Under the pieces are notes generated by a model. That model searched no databases, was not told the origin of the DNA, and saw only the letters and a program-made list of their open reading frames with translations. Positions 11,980 through 23,460 of a DNA stretch of 64,000 bases are shown piece after piece. The stretch comes from Anisus vortex. Taxonomy: Eukaryota; Mollusca; Gastropoda; Planorbidae. A program made the position numbers and the translations under genes. The stretch lies in assembly GCA_949126835.1 (NCBI GenBank), contig OX421499.1:30356490-30420489 (forward strand), written 5' to 3'. Each line of letters starts with the position of its first letter. Positions within the stretch are counted from its first letter, which is position 1.

Positions 11980-12360
11980 AATAGAAAACAAAACAATACA
12001 AAAATGTATTGTAAAAACCAGTAGAACAAACAGAAATGTGTTGTTTTAAAAAAAACAACTTAAACTTAAATTAGTTCTAATTTGTTTATGTGACGTACAG
12101 TGCATAGTATTACATAAAAATGTCTAAGATAAAAGGTTTGCTACAAAGAATCTTATTTTTTTAGTTTCAAGTCTCCACAGAGCCTTTACAAATATTTTAA
12201 CTATTGGGGCCATTTAAGTAGCACACTCGCAAAAAGTGCTAAGTTAAGAGAAACTAATTTTAAATAACTTTAGGTCAACACAAAACTTCACAATTTAGCA
12301 CCTTTTAAAAGTTGCTTCATATTTTCTAAAATATATTAGAGTTAGAGTAGGCTACTCAGA
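11980..12360. other. Probable 5' intron or spacer of zinc-finger B
   Basis: AT-rich, no gene seen. It ends in a TAGGCTA motif at about 12343 and an ACTCAGAGATTT stretch. A similar ACTCAGATTT follows the next SINE, so this may be that SINE's target duplication. Confidence 0.4.
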
Positions 12361-12362
12361 GA

Positions 12363-12640
12363 TTTCATGGAGCATGGTGGCCAATCGGCAGAGTGTTCGA
12401 CTGGCGATCCGAAGGTTATTTGTTCTATTCTTGGTGCCGGCTAGGATTTTCCCCCGGGACTTGAGGGTAACCCTGAGTCTGCCCAGCTCTGATGGGTACC
12501 TGACACTAGTTGGGGTAAAGTAAAGGCGGCTGGGCATTGTGCTGGCTGCATGTCCCCTCATGGCCACAGAAACTGGTGAATGCTGCTTCACCAGCCCTAT
12601 GATTAGTTTGGTCCGAAGGGTATTTTACTTTTTTTTACTC
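12363..12640 (+). repeat. tRNA-derived SINE, family 1, near full length
   Basis: The head reads like a tRNA (GGTGGCCAATCGGCAGAGTG as A-box region, then a degenerate B box). The body has GGCTAGGATTT, CTGCCCAGCTCTGATGG, GGGTAAAGTAAAGG and CTGGGCAT, and the end has a T-rich tail. ACTCAGA(GA)TTT-like sequence flanks both sides, consistent with a target-site duplication. Confidence 0.7.
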
Positions 12641-12649
12641 AGATTTCTG

Positions 12650-13075
12650 ATCCAGTTGATGTAAAGATCAGCACATAAACACATTTTCATCCAAAAAGTG
12701 ACTTAACGGTGTAACACCTTTTAAATGTGGACTAGTCGTTTAGTTCTATAATCAATCTAGCTAGTATTCCCTCCGTTCCGGAAATTGCATTAAAACTTTT
12801 ATTTTTTGCCAGTGGTTGGCTACAAAGCCCACCATGATATTGCTATGAACTATGCTATGCATGTCTAAAAAGATTTTATATCCTATGAAATTTCCCTTGG
12901 ATTATTAACATTACCTTGTTTACCTGTAATGTCACCTCGTGGTGTAAAAACCAAATTCTGGTCAACTAGGAAACTATTGGTAGTCCAAGTAATCAAAACT
13001 GACTAAAATAAGGAGTATTATGTATAACCAGCCTTGTATCACACTGGCAAAGTTTTGACAGTTCATTACCAGTCC
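12650..13075. other. Spacer, nothing recognised
   Basis: AT-rich, no coding or repeat signature identified. Confidence 0.4.
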
Positions 13076-13079
13076 ATAC

Positions 13080-13187
13080 AAGAAGTCGTATGGGACCCTA
13101 AAGAGGTGAACTATGCCTGAGTAGAACGAAGCCAGAGAATACTCTCCTGTAAGATTTGGTATAGGGACGAAAGACCAATCGAGCTAA
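13080..13187 (+). pseudogene. 28S rRNA-derived fragment
   Basis: Two blocks match the conserved core of eukaryotic large-subunit rRNA, in the right order and orientation. The first (13087-13137) contains GGTGAACTATGCCTGAG and CGAAGCCAGAG. The second (13159-13185) contains GGTATAGGGACGAAAGACCA. Between them, the segment of real 28S that lies between these blocks is much shortened. Substitutions and the deletion show that this is not a functional rRNA gene. It could be a processed or inserted rRNA fragment, or the head of a 28S-derived SINE. Confidence 0.75.
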
Positions 13188-13456
13188 GAATTAATAACCC
13201 CTAAAAAATTAGTCCAGAAATCATATTAGTGTTAGCATTTGATTTGTCATTTGAATAAATGGGTGAAAAAATGTGAACAGGCTAGATGATTACAAGAAAT
13301 AGTTTTACTATTACTTTACATCCTTGGCGCATTTAGATGGTTACAGACACAAAATGATAGAAATTTTTGTTTGTTATTTTGTGCTAATTATTTTTATTTT
13401 TATACATATACTAATATATTTTATTTTTTTTGTAATTATAAACATATCAGCTACAT

Positions 13457-14209
13457 CATAGGTTCTCAGCGGGGGCGATATCGCCCCCCGGGGGGCGATG
13501 AGAAGCTTTAGGGGGGCGCTAACGTTCCTGGGGGCGATTGGGGGGCGATGAAGGGCAAGTTGGCGGTACAAACGTAGGCTACCTGATATAATTTCAACAC
13601 CTCAGCTATTTGAATCGATTATTTTTTGGATGAAATATGATGTAAACGCAAGTGCTACTAAATATCTGATATCCCCCAACAGTAGGCATACATATTATTG
13701 AACAAAAAAGCATCGCAATGACTTTTCCATGAAGTAGGTGGTCAGTATTTGGCAATATGCGGCCGTCTGGTCCTATGGTTGGCTTTAGCGGACTGTCGCT
13801 TTAACATCTGCGAATATTACTAATTTACTTGAGCTGTTTTAACGAGATGTCCTTTAATGCGCAATCCTTTGAAAAGAAACAACTACAATAGCTGATGGGT
13901 ATAGATACGTAGTAATCATACAAACTGGGTAGTTATTGTAATGCCTGAAAATTTTCATATAAATTCTTTAGTCATATAGAGTCTAATATTTATAAACTTT
14001 TCAAATATTTTTTTACAGTTCTATCATATCATTTTAAAATTAAAAACGCAAGCCATTTTGTTTTTTATAAAAAAAAACAAAAAAACAACATTAGAAATAT
14101 TACCACAAATGAAACGGGATAATTATCTCCCTTTAATTAACAAATGTTTCCGCTAAACGAAAACAAATGTAAAAGGGGGCGGTGAGCCGAAAAAGGTTGA
14201 GAACCTATG
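13457..14209. mobile_element. hAT-like MITE, perfect 12-bp ends, 8-bp target duplication
   Basis: The ends are exact inverted repeats CATAGGTTCTCA...TGAGAACCTATG. The 8-bp duplication AGCTACAT lies at 13449-13456 and 14210-14217. Both ends are rich in GGGGGCGATATCGCCCCCC-type sequence. The interior is AT-rich without a transposase. A 5-bp GGCTA insertion at 13577-13581 is absent from the related copy at 54015-55107. Confidence 0.85.
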
Positions 14210-14984
14210 AGCTACATCAATATTGAGGTATTTTAAAGACTAATTTAAAATGTTTTTTTGTTTTTTTTTCAATTTAATTTATATATTTTAATGAAAGTAA
14301 AACCATATGAACTGGATTTTTCAAAAGAACAATTTGAAAACCGTATAATTATTGCCTACTTTTACACTTTTTTTGGGATTCTAAAAATTGTGTGAATGTT
14401 TATAATTCAGACACTTGTTATTTAGTCTAAATCACAACAATTAGAATAAAAAAAATGTTAGGTCTAGATGTAATTTTTTTTTAAAGCCTATTTTTTGCTG
14501 ATATTTTTTAATGAAACAAATTTAAAATTACAAATAAAAAAAATTTTCATTAATTTTATAACATTACAAATGACTAATTAAAAACCTAAAGGTAGACCAA
14601 ATTACAAAAATTAAAGTATTAGATCTAGTCATTAGTTAGTAGGCCTATTTTTTATGGCCTATATATTTAATTAGATAGGCTAAATATAAATGTCATGACT
14701 AGGCCTACTCATAGTCATTGTGACTCCTGTCAACATTTTATTTAAAAGTACTTTTATTTGCAAATGAATCATTCATTGAATGAAAAGCCTTAAAAAGCTA
14801 ACCAGTAGGCCTGAGTTACTGAGTAGGCCCTAACTAATCACCAGTCATTAGTGATTAGAATTAGACCTATACTATTTAAACTATTACCTATTAAATAAAT
14901 ATTCTGAAGTACACTATTCTATCACCTGTTAAATGAGCCTGTTATTACTTTTATTTTAAAATACTATCAACTTCCCATTCAACT
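14210..14984. other. AT-rich spacer
   Basis: No gene. Contains TAGGCCTA at about 14640 and 14700 and long A/T runs. Confidence 0.4.
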
Positions 14985-15250
14985 GAGGCGAACAAGCTCT
15001 ACTGTTACTTTCAAACAGAACTTAAAAAACTCATTATTTCAATATTTACCTTAGATAACATTTAACATGCTTTAAAAACTTACTGTCTTATTTATGGGTT
15101 GGGTCGGTTAATACTACATTTATTTGTTTTGTCTTTTTTAATCATCAACCATATTCTTAGTTGTATGTTAAACGCGCTCTGAGCTTACATTATGTTTGTT
15201 GGCAGCGCTATACAAATATTATTATTATTAATTATTATTATTATTTTTGT
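14985..15250 (+). mobile_element. 3' end of a LINE, family L1a
   Basis: Encodes the remnant of an RT C terminus (TVTFKQNLKTHYF-like). An untranslated tail follows, with GCGCTCTGAGCTT and GTTGGCAGCGCTATACAAATA, then an ATT-repeat tail. A second copy with the same tail is at 52685-52985. Confidence 0.65.
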
Positions 15251-16394
15251 TTTTATATTTAACTACCAATAAGCCACCTAAAAGTAAAAGCTATTTGACC
15301 ATTTGTCATTATTTGTGTAGTAAAGTAAGTAATAGTAACTAATACTAATACTACTAATAACTAAATGAACTACCAATAGCCAATTTCAATTTATGTTCAT
15401 AGCTTTTATAAATATAGCCACCTAGTATCACCTAGATCTAGGCCTAGCGTCGTTAGAGTTAGAGAAGCTTTTTTGGTAGTAGTAGTAGGCCTAGTCGACT
15501 GCAAACTGCAAATAGTATGAAATAGCTGGCTGTAGCTCATGAACAATAATGAGCACAACACAAAAAGGGTTTATTATCCTGGGTATAAGGTAGACAAAAC
15601 AGATGCTCAGTGACTTAGACTCTTAGTCTTAGGTAAATTTAATATCTTTCGCATCTCTGTATCTAGGACTTGCGTTATATTATACTATATTATAGTCAAT
15701 TTAGTCATAGTTATAGGATTATAAAAATTATAGGCCTAAGTAAGTTATACGAATCTAATCAGTATTTACTTTGAGGTCAGCTTCATACTCATACGGAAAT
15801 GACACAAACCCTATTTTAGGATTAAGTATTGATTGATATTAAGGTTCCATAATAAGTTGAGACCAATTAATACATCAAGGCATGTACAAAGCAAATAGAA
15901 ATATAACAATTTGACATACAATTATATTTTGTACTACAGTTCAAACAGCATTAGGGTGTCATCGAGCGGCAGCAGCCATTAAAGGAGTAATTTAATGTAT
16001 GCTAGTTGGCACAATCACAATAAATGTCTAGATGGGTACTATGCACAATAGAACATAACTGTTTTTGCATATATTGTATCTGGCAAAATTAAAGATAGAA
16101 ACATATTTTATTTTATTTTTCTTTGTATCAAAAGATAATATTATGTTAACTGTAAAAAGAAATAATTAATTCTAATTTCGGTAATTTAGCTGCAAGATGT
16201 TGTATAAATATGGCCATTCGATAAAGTTTATGATTTTAAAATAGAAGAGTGTTTAGCTTCACAGCACTGAGCTATATATCGCAGACCCAGGCAAATTAGA
16301 GAGCAATGTAGCTAATGCTAATATGTATTTAGATCAGCAAACCTTTACTGCCTATAAATGCCTATATACACATTTTATTTATATTCTATGCAAT
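15251..16394. other. AT-rich spacer with TAGGCCTA motifs
   Basis: No gene recognised. Octamers near 15439, 15486 and 15731. Confidence 0.4.
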
Positions 16395-16724
16395 TAGGGC
16401 CGGCTCGTCCATATAGGCAAACTATTATAGGTTGCAGTCAAGCGCGCAAAATTGGGGGGAGGGTGGCATAATTGAGGATTTGTTTTTAATTTGGGGATTT
16501 AAAAATATAAACTAAAATAAAGTTTAGTAGCCTACTTCTGCATGCCACTAGCATAGACAGACGAATTACTAGGTAATGAAAGACGAAGAGTATTTAAATT
16601 AAGTTGTCTTAGAAAATAGGAAAGTAGGCTATGCCCTAGCACTACTTAGTTTCCCCCCGCCGAAGGCACTGAGGGAACAGAATTTGTTTTCGCCTAGTGC
16701 GTCAAAAACCCTAGAGCCGTCTTG
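16395..16724. mobile_element. hAT MITE, deletion derivative of the 21.5-kb element
   Basis: The left end TAGGGCCGGCTC and right end GAGCCGTCTTG are flanked by TATGCAAT (16387-16394) and TATACAAT (16725-16732), an 8-bp duplication with one change. The first 230 or so bases and the last 60 align with the two ends of the element at 21475-23180, while its transposase region is missing. The two copies differ by short TA-GGC(C)-TA insertions (see findings). Confidence 0.8.
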
Positions 16725-17090
16725 TATACAATGTCATATTATATATATAAGTCTAACAATAGGCTTTACGCATTGCGTCGCGAAGGACCGCAAGTTAGTA
16801 GGCTACGATATCCTCTCGTCAGGGACTACATGTGCAGCTAGTAGCTTAAACGTAGGACGCAGGCTAAAACTAGTCCTGTAGGCCTATATATAGTATGCCC
16901 TAAATGTTGAACATTTATAATGTAGGCCTAATAGCCTATACGCATCTTTGGAATTATATTCTGCATTATCTCTCTGTGAATCTTTACAACTACAGAAAAC
17001 AATTCTTTGACAAAATTTACTCAATAGTTATCCATTTCTCTATTTCTATCACTATTTCCTCATATTAGCCTATCTGTCTGAAAATGATAG
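16725..17090. other. Spacer with TAGGCCTA motifs
   Basis: Octamers at about 16879 and 16922. A 65-codon open frame at 16684-16881 overlaps the MITE end and has no protein-like features. Confidence 0.4.
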
Positions 17091-17249
17091 GCCTTATTTT
17101 AAATTATTTATTTTTAATTGGAAGATCTTGTAGGTCATTAAAAATCTTATTGTGTTGTGAAAACTTTGTAATTGTTCAAATCTCTCTTTAAAGGGTGCAT
17201 AGACTAGCTCTGTTCTGTACTAGCGGCCTACATTGAACACTTTTTTTAA

Positions 17250-17990
17250 AAGCTCAGTTCTATAGGCCTATATGTTAGGCTATTATAGTCATCTGTAATG
17301 TGAAACCTCAGTTGATAGGTTTGATACATGACATATACGTAGACAGTACTAGACTATTCCTTGTAGATTCCCTGATGGCTTGTAGGATTGTCGGTAAATG
17401 TTATTGAGTTTTGTAGGCTAAATGCATTTTTACATATGGAAAATATTTCAGCTGTCCACTTTGTAGGTCTCTTTCAATAACCTGCAGTTTTCTTTCAAAT
17501 GTTCTGATATCACAAAACATCATTTTTGCTGTTTTTCATGAACTGTTTTGCAGCTTTTTATTCAGTTCATTGAGGTGTGCTGTTAATTAAATCTGTAAAA
17601 ACATGAGGTTGGTAAGCCAGACCATATCAGTGAGCTGTGGATAATCCTGCCCCCTTCGAACCTTCGAATCATAAACATCCTAATTTCATCCAAGCATGCT
17701 ACAAATCTCTCCAATACTTGTCCTCTGCTCAGCCACCTGACATTATTGTACACGGGTAAAGTATTACACTTAAAAAGTAAACATAAAAATAATAAACGTA
17801 TTTTATCAAATCGACGATGGCGTCGTTGATCCCACAAAAGGGTCGTTTTAAATCGATGATCCCATCCCTAGCGGTGTGGCCATAACTATAAGGTGTTATA
17901 TTTTTGGTAAATGCTCGCGTACCTACATATAAATGGCTCTGTGTGCCAACTGTGGCACGCGTGCCATAGGTTCGCCATCGCTGCTCCACA
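17250..17990 (-). pseudogene. hAT transposase relic
   Basis: On the minus strand a terminus-like sequence (17985 downward; GCGATGGCGAACCTATGGCA) leads into transposase pieces: NVRWLSRGQVLERF near 17745, then TAHLNELNKKLQ and QLKYFPYVKMHL in shifting frames down to about 17400. These motifs belong to the hAT group that includes ZBED5/GTF2IRD2-like transposases. Frameshifts and stops, for example near 17583, make it non-functional. The other terminus was not identified. Confidence 0.65.
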
Positions 17991-18004
17991 GTTATGCGGA
18001 TCTA

Positions 18005-18127
18005 AACATATCTCTATTTCTCTCTCTCTCTCTTTCTCCCTCTCTCTCTCTCTCTATCTATTTCTCTCTCTCTCTCTCTTTCTCCCTCTCTCTCTCTCTC
18101 TCTATCTATTTCTCTCTCTTTCTCCCC

Positions 18128-18162
<35 letters not shown>

Positions 18163-18233
18163 TTTCTCCCTCTCTCTCTCTCTCTATCTATCTCTCTCTC
18201 TCTTTCTCCCTCTCTCTTTCTCTCTCTTTCTCC

Positions 18234-18273
<40 letters not shown>

Positions 18274-18310
18274 ATCTCTCTCTAGCTATCCATATTTCTC
18301 TATATATCTC
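18005..18310 (+). repeat. TC-rich microsatellite
   Basis: About 300 bases of (TC)n with interspersed TCCC, TTTC and TCTATCTA steps. The long Ser/Leu open frames on the plus strand are artefacts of the repeat. Confidence 0.9.
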
Positions 18311-19138
18311 TGTAGGCCTATTTTTCTTTTTTTTTTTTCTTTAAAAAAACAAACAGTTAATAACCGATGTAGAATTCCCCTGTTGCCCAAAGGGATTTTT
18401 AAAGTAGGGCCTATTGTTCTGATTTTCTATTTGTTTTAAGGCTAACATCTAAAGAAATAGACATTTAGAGGCTTGGGTGTTATATTTATTGTTATTTATT
18501 AGAATGGGTTACCTTGTCTCAAAAGATGATTAGATTTCGTGTGCCCTTGAAGTATATTTAGCCTACATCAGCTATACAGAGTCTGCAAGAGACAGAATTT
18601 GTTTTAGCTATGACATCCAGGGTTGAGCTGGTGCAGATTTTGCGTTTTCTTATTCTTTGCTGCACTTTTCTCATCCGCAATAAGTCGAAGCTTTTCCTCT
18701 TCAGCTTTCTGATCGACGTGTAAGACGGATATCGTTCATGAAATACTTCTGTCCTGAGTCAGGATTTTCCCTACTTTCCCAAATCCACACATGTAGCCTT
18801 CAGATCACGCTCGTCTTTAAATCTCACTTGTGGACCTGTAGACCGTTTGTCATTTACATTTCGGCCGTTAAGACAAGAGCAAATCTTATGTATTCGCCCA
18901 CTGACGTGGGCATGACATGAGTCGGCGTGGCAGAAAAGAGTGACCCTACTATGTAGAATTTGTTTATTTAGGTCTAATTAATTAAGTTTAAGTTTTATTT
19001 CGGTTGTTTTTTTACTGGAGATATGCCTAACAACTGTGCGTCTTCTATCCGCTAGAGAAACTTGGAACTTATACACAACGCTAGATTAAAAAATATTCAG
19101 TGTCTTTTAGGCCTACTTGTGCTGTCCCAGAAGTATAT
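18311..19138. other. Spacer, possible decayed coding relic
   Basis: No intact gene. The more balanced composition of 18600-18930 hints at an old transposon ORF on the minus strand, but I cannot identify it. Confidence 0.3.
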
Positions 19139-19260
19139 TATGGGACGTCCATTAATTACGTCAACAAAATAGGGGAAGGGGGGTCTGAAAAAGTTTGACA
19201 ATTGTTGACATGGGGGAGGGGGGAGGTCAAGAAAAGTTGACGTCAACAATGTTACTTTTT
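19139..19260. repeat. G-rich repeat terminus
   Basis: A GGGACGTCCATTAATTACGTC motif followed by G-rich sequence and a GACGTCAAC repeat. It looks like one end of a dispersed repeat; the partner end was not found. Confidence 0.35.
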
Positions 19261-19564
19261 ATGAAGTAAATAATGATACAAATTTAGTACTAAATTCTAC
19301 ATTTGTCCTGTTAAACTTACATAGATAACATTAACAACATTTTTACGTTAATACAAATATATCAATTATGGAAACTACATTTGATAGGCCTATGTCCTTT
19401 TTGTGTCCATCTTGCTAGTTTGTAGACCGATGTATGGGTGGAAACTAATGCAATTGTTAGCAAGGCAAAGTGACCGACCAATTGTAGAAAGCTCAACTTC
19501 GCTGTCTAGCGTAGGGTTTCCAGACACATGGGTGACAAAAGGAGGACCCCGAGAGACAAAAAGG

Positions 19565-20528
19565 AGGACATTGTGTTTCAAACCGGATTCCGGTTTTGAA
19601 TCTGAAAACCGGTTTTGATTTTTAAAACCCGATTTTGGTTTGTTGGTTGGAAGGTAGTCATTACTTCAAGTAGCACACCCATTATTATTTTTTTTTATTG
19701 GTTCGGATGGAAAAATGTTTTAAAAAATTATGTTGGTTTTACGCAAAACAATTCTTGAAATGCCTTGCTAACACTATTTAGTCTTAGATATTGTGTTGCT
19801 TTTTTTTCTCCAAATACCAACTATGGCTTGCGATAAAAACAACATCAAACCAAATGACGGCTCATCTTTTAGATGTGCGCTACTCTTTGATGTGCCTAAA
19901 GTGCGGCAGTGATTGCCCCTCCGGGTTGGCCTACACAGCCATTCTCGGCGGTGCAGTTGGATACCTCACCCATGAAGCTACACCATCGTCTCTCGAGACG
20001 GACGGATGCCGACGACGACTCTTTCATGTACGCAATGGTGATTGGAGAGACGCAAACTAGTTTTGTCCTGTGACCTTGAACTATTCGGCTAGACACCGCG
20101 TCTATGCTTCATTACTAGCGGCAGCATTAAATACACATTCTTTTGACTTTTGATTGGTGCTGCGTGATCCTATTCAATACATTGTTTTACAATTTTAAGT
20201 CCACGGTGCACAAATTGTCACTATTGAAAGCTATTATCGGTTTTAATCAAAAAGCCCATATTTTTTTTTAGTTCTAAAGAATGTTATGGTAAAGTGTACA
20301 AAATCATAATGTACTCACACAAATCAACCTCTTGAATGCTCTGCAAACACTTACTAAGTTTGAACTAAGTTTTTAAATACACCTACAAAACTACGCACAT
20401 TTATCTTTTCCGGTCGGTGACTTGTAACATTGCGGGAGGGGGGGGGGGGGCAAATCGAAATCCGGTTTTAAACCGGTTTTATAGAACCGAAAACCGGTTT
20501 TGAAAACAAACCGGTTTTAACATCTCTA
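19565..20528. mobile_element. Repeat with AAACCGGTTTT-rich ends
   Basis: Both ends (19575-19640 and 20455-20522) are packed with ACCGGTTT palindromes, and the right end finishes in AACATCTCTA. The interior has no intact ORF. A G run lies at 20434-20450. This looks like a non-autonomous DNA element, but the left boundary and target duplication are not clear. Confidence 0.45.
19905..20065 (+). repeat. Short dispersed repeat with CGTCTCTCGAGACGG core
   Basis: The ATCGTCTCTCGAGACGGA core and the flanking GATGCC..CGACGA sequence recur at 24290-24340. Possibly a SINE tail domain. Confidence 0.4.
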
Positions 20529-20529
20529 A

Positions 20530-21466
20530 TTCAAACATGAAAAACATTCCACACACAAGCACAACAACCAGAACCGTTAGGCCTACAACACACCTGCACT
20601 TTATCAGGGATAGTCTTAGTAGCGACGAATTTTAATTGAAGTCTCCATGCTCTTACCACCTAGAATCTAGAAGCTCTTTACCGCCGTCCTACTACTCCAG
20701 TAAACATCCGTCCACTTTACTCCAATATATTCAGTGTCCTTTTTGAAAATTGTTTAAAGGGTTCATGACATAGTCTATTACTGCATGTCTTTCGATAGTT
20801 CACTGTCAATCTATCTTTATTTTTAAATTTGTTTACACATTTCTGGTAAAGTGACCACTTCTGTACCAATGGGCATTGAAGCTGGCGAATTGTGTAAACC
20901 ACCGATACGCTCCCATTAAGAGTGCACCGGTAAGCTAACGCAATGGGGGAGGGGGTGCGTTCCCTTTTTCGCGTCTGATAATCATTGCACATTCAGAGCT
21001 ACCGAGACTAGATAGGGGAGAACGAAATGTGTGCAACAATCCCAAATCGCTGAGCCCGGTACGGGGATGACCAGGCTTATATTGTCTGGCGTTTTTCCTA
21101 CCGGGCGACAGTGTAGCTTCGTGAGCAATGTCGCCTCATTAAGTTTAATGCATGTATATGACGGCATGCCTCGGACAGGGTCTTGGTGTGTCCCCCTCCC
21201 TTATTGAACCATTCCTTCCACGTTACGACCTGGATTTAAGGGCTGGAAGGCTCATACGTTGTTGTTTTTTAATAGACACATACAATCGCTGAAATGAAAA
21301 TACGGTTAACCCTCCAATCTTTAGCCCGTAACAGTGACACTTAATTGTGCTATACAGAGACCCTTAAATTCGTTGCGTTTCAATATGGGAAGTATCCCAC
21401 AGGCATCACGCTGGCCACGCACAATTTCCTGTTAGATCTAAGCCACTGAAACGTTCGCAGTTGTAC
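20530..21466. other. Spacer, no gene recognised
   Basis: Mixed composition. Open frames on the minus strand at 20717-21167 have no domain signature. One TAGGCCTA at about 20578. Confidence 0.35.
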
Positions 21467-21789
21467 GACATATTCAGGGCCGGCTCATCCATATTGGCGA
21501 ACTAGGCTGCCGCCTAGGGCGCAAAATTTTGGGGGGCGCAAAACTTTTGGGGGCGTAAAATTAAGGATTTTTTTTTAAATTTGGGAATTAAAAATATAAA
21601 CTATATTAAAGTTTAGTGCTTCTGTGCGCTACTTGCATAGGCAGACGAATTACTATGTAATGAAAGGCGAAAGGTATTATTTAAGTTGTCTTAGAAAATG
21701 GGAAAGTATGCCCTAACAGTAGGCCTACTTAGTTTGGTAACCTCGCTGTGCGTAGTGGAGTGAAAAAAGGAAGAGATTTCTGAAGATAC

Positions 21790-22324
21790 TTCTATAAAAG
21801 GACCTAGTGGTAGTATTGCGAAGGTAGAAGCACTGGGGTTACTTAAAAATATCTCAGACTTCAAGTTTATTGTTGCACTTGTCACATAGCACAACATTTT
21901 GTTTCAAGCTAACATAAATAGTAAGATACTGAAAGAAAAGGTCTTGAATCTCCAGAGAGCAGTTAGTCACCTGAAAAAAAAATGAAGAGTTTTTGGTTAC
22001 AGCTAGAAGTGATTTAGCGTTTAATACAGTTCTGGTAGATGCTAATGAAGTAGCATAAGAAGTTGCATGGAACCAGTATTTGAGAAAGAGAAGGTCCGAA
22101 TAAAAAAAAAAAAGAACAACATGGTTGATTACGAATCAACAGATAAATCTGTAAATATTTCAGGTGACATCTCAGAAAGTTTCAAGAGCCATTTTTATTT
22201 TGCTGCTTTAGACACAGTTGATGATGCGATAAAAGAAAGATTTCCCCAGTTAATAAAGTATCTGATGTCTTTGGATTTGTATACAACAGTCCTGACCTTA
22301 AAAACAAGATACAGTAGAGGTTAA
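21790..22324 (+). pseudogene. hAT transposase, middle part (broken)
   Basis: Pieces in different frames: GSIAKVEALGLLKNISDF and FIVALVT (21810-21890), then LNLQRAVSHLKKK (about 21945-21980), then an 85-codon frame 22067-22324 with FEKEKVRIKKKK and AIKERFPQLIKY. Stops and frameshifts separate them. Comparable blocks occur in ZMYM1-like hAT transposases. Confidence 0.65.
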
Positions 22325-22527
22325 GTCGATGTGCAAAAACTTGGAAAAAGCATTAACAATTGAAAAAGATGGAAGGTTTGAATGAATCTGACATTGCTGC
22401 TGTACGACAGTGTTCTGAACTTAGAAAAATTTCTCATCATCTCCATGACTCTGTGTAAAGTGATGAAGTCCTAAACTACATTTACCAACAGAATCTTGAA
22501 AACGGATTTCCTAAAATTTGTGTAACC

Positions 22528-22752
22528 CTTCGTATTTTGCTTACGTTGCCACTTTCCGTAGCTAGTGCTGAACGAAGTTTTTTAAAACTTAAGCTAATTA
22601 AAACATATCTGCGTAGTACAATGTGTCAGGAGAGACTTGCGGGTCTGGCGACAATTTCTATTGAAAGTGAGATAGCAAGACAGTTAGACTCAAAAGCCGC
22701 CATACAAGAATTCGCTAAGCAGAAAGCAAGAAAAGTACCATTAGGGTTTTAG
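22528..22752 (+). pseudogene. hAT C-terminal dimerisation region
   Basis: LPLSVASAERSFLKLKLIK followed by YLRSTMCQERLAGLATISIE is the classic hAT C-terminal dimerisation block. The frame is open from 22537 to the stop at 22750, but it is cut off from the rest of the transposase by stops and frameshifts near 22320-22460. Confidence 0.8.
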
Positions 22753-23460
22753 TCTTGAGTCTTAAAAGTGACTTTTGGACCGTAGTTAAGAAAACTTGTG
22801 TTAGAAAAAAAAAATATAATTTAACTGTGAGTTTCGGTTTGTTATTAAGAGAACTGTACATAAAGCAGATATAAAACCACCTATAAACCCCTAGATATAT
22901 CTTATGTAAAACTGTGTGTAATGTTACTTTTCAAATAATAATTTTGATTTCTAATTATTAATCTATGATGCGAATCAGACATTGCTACTTTTATGTTTTA
23001 TTTACATTTCACAGTCATTACTCTAAGGTCATAAAATTAACTTCTTTGTTGGGCTATAACAATTATTAACAAAACACATTTTTGAAGTTCCATGACAGGC
23101 AGACCCCACCGAAGGCACTTTAATGAGGGCGCATAATTTGTTTGTTGCCTAGGGCGCCAAAAACCTTAGAGCCGGCTCTAGACATATTTAGCAATAGATT
23201 CTTGTTTGGTTGGTTTGCTTTATTCTATTTCTGTCAACCAGCCACTAGAGCTATTTGCCCTGTTGCAATCAATGACTGACAAAAATATAGTCGCAATATG
23301 TAGCCTGTTTTTATATAGCTGTACATTGCTTTTGTAAAGTGTGTAGGTAATTGTGGGTTGATGGGGTGAAAATGCATGTCTGATATTGGCTTGTTTGGAA
23401 CATTTTAGCAGGAAGTGATCTGCTGTTTCATATGGGTGGGAGCCATTTCTGCTGTTTGGG

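Larger units (their letters stand above)
21475..23180 (+). mobile_element. hAT transposon, 1.7 kb, 8-bp target duplication
   Basis: Left end CAGGGCCGGCTC; right end, read inward on the other strand, TAGAGCCGGCTC. An exact 8-bp duplication GACATATT lies at 21467-21474 and 23181-23188. Transposase remnants on the plus strand run from about 21780 to 22750. Length, ends, duplication and the C-terminal hAT dimerisation region all agree with a hAT element, now inactive. It is the longer relative of the MITE at 16395-16724. Confidence 0.88.

Noticed and set aside
12363..12440. A functional tRNA gene
   Set aside because: The A- and B-box-like sequences are in a SINE head. No cloverleaf with paired acceptor arms could be drawn, and the body matches other SINE copies.
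17911..18439. Ser/Leu-rich frames of 124 and 168 codons
   Set aside because: Translation of the TC microsatellite.
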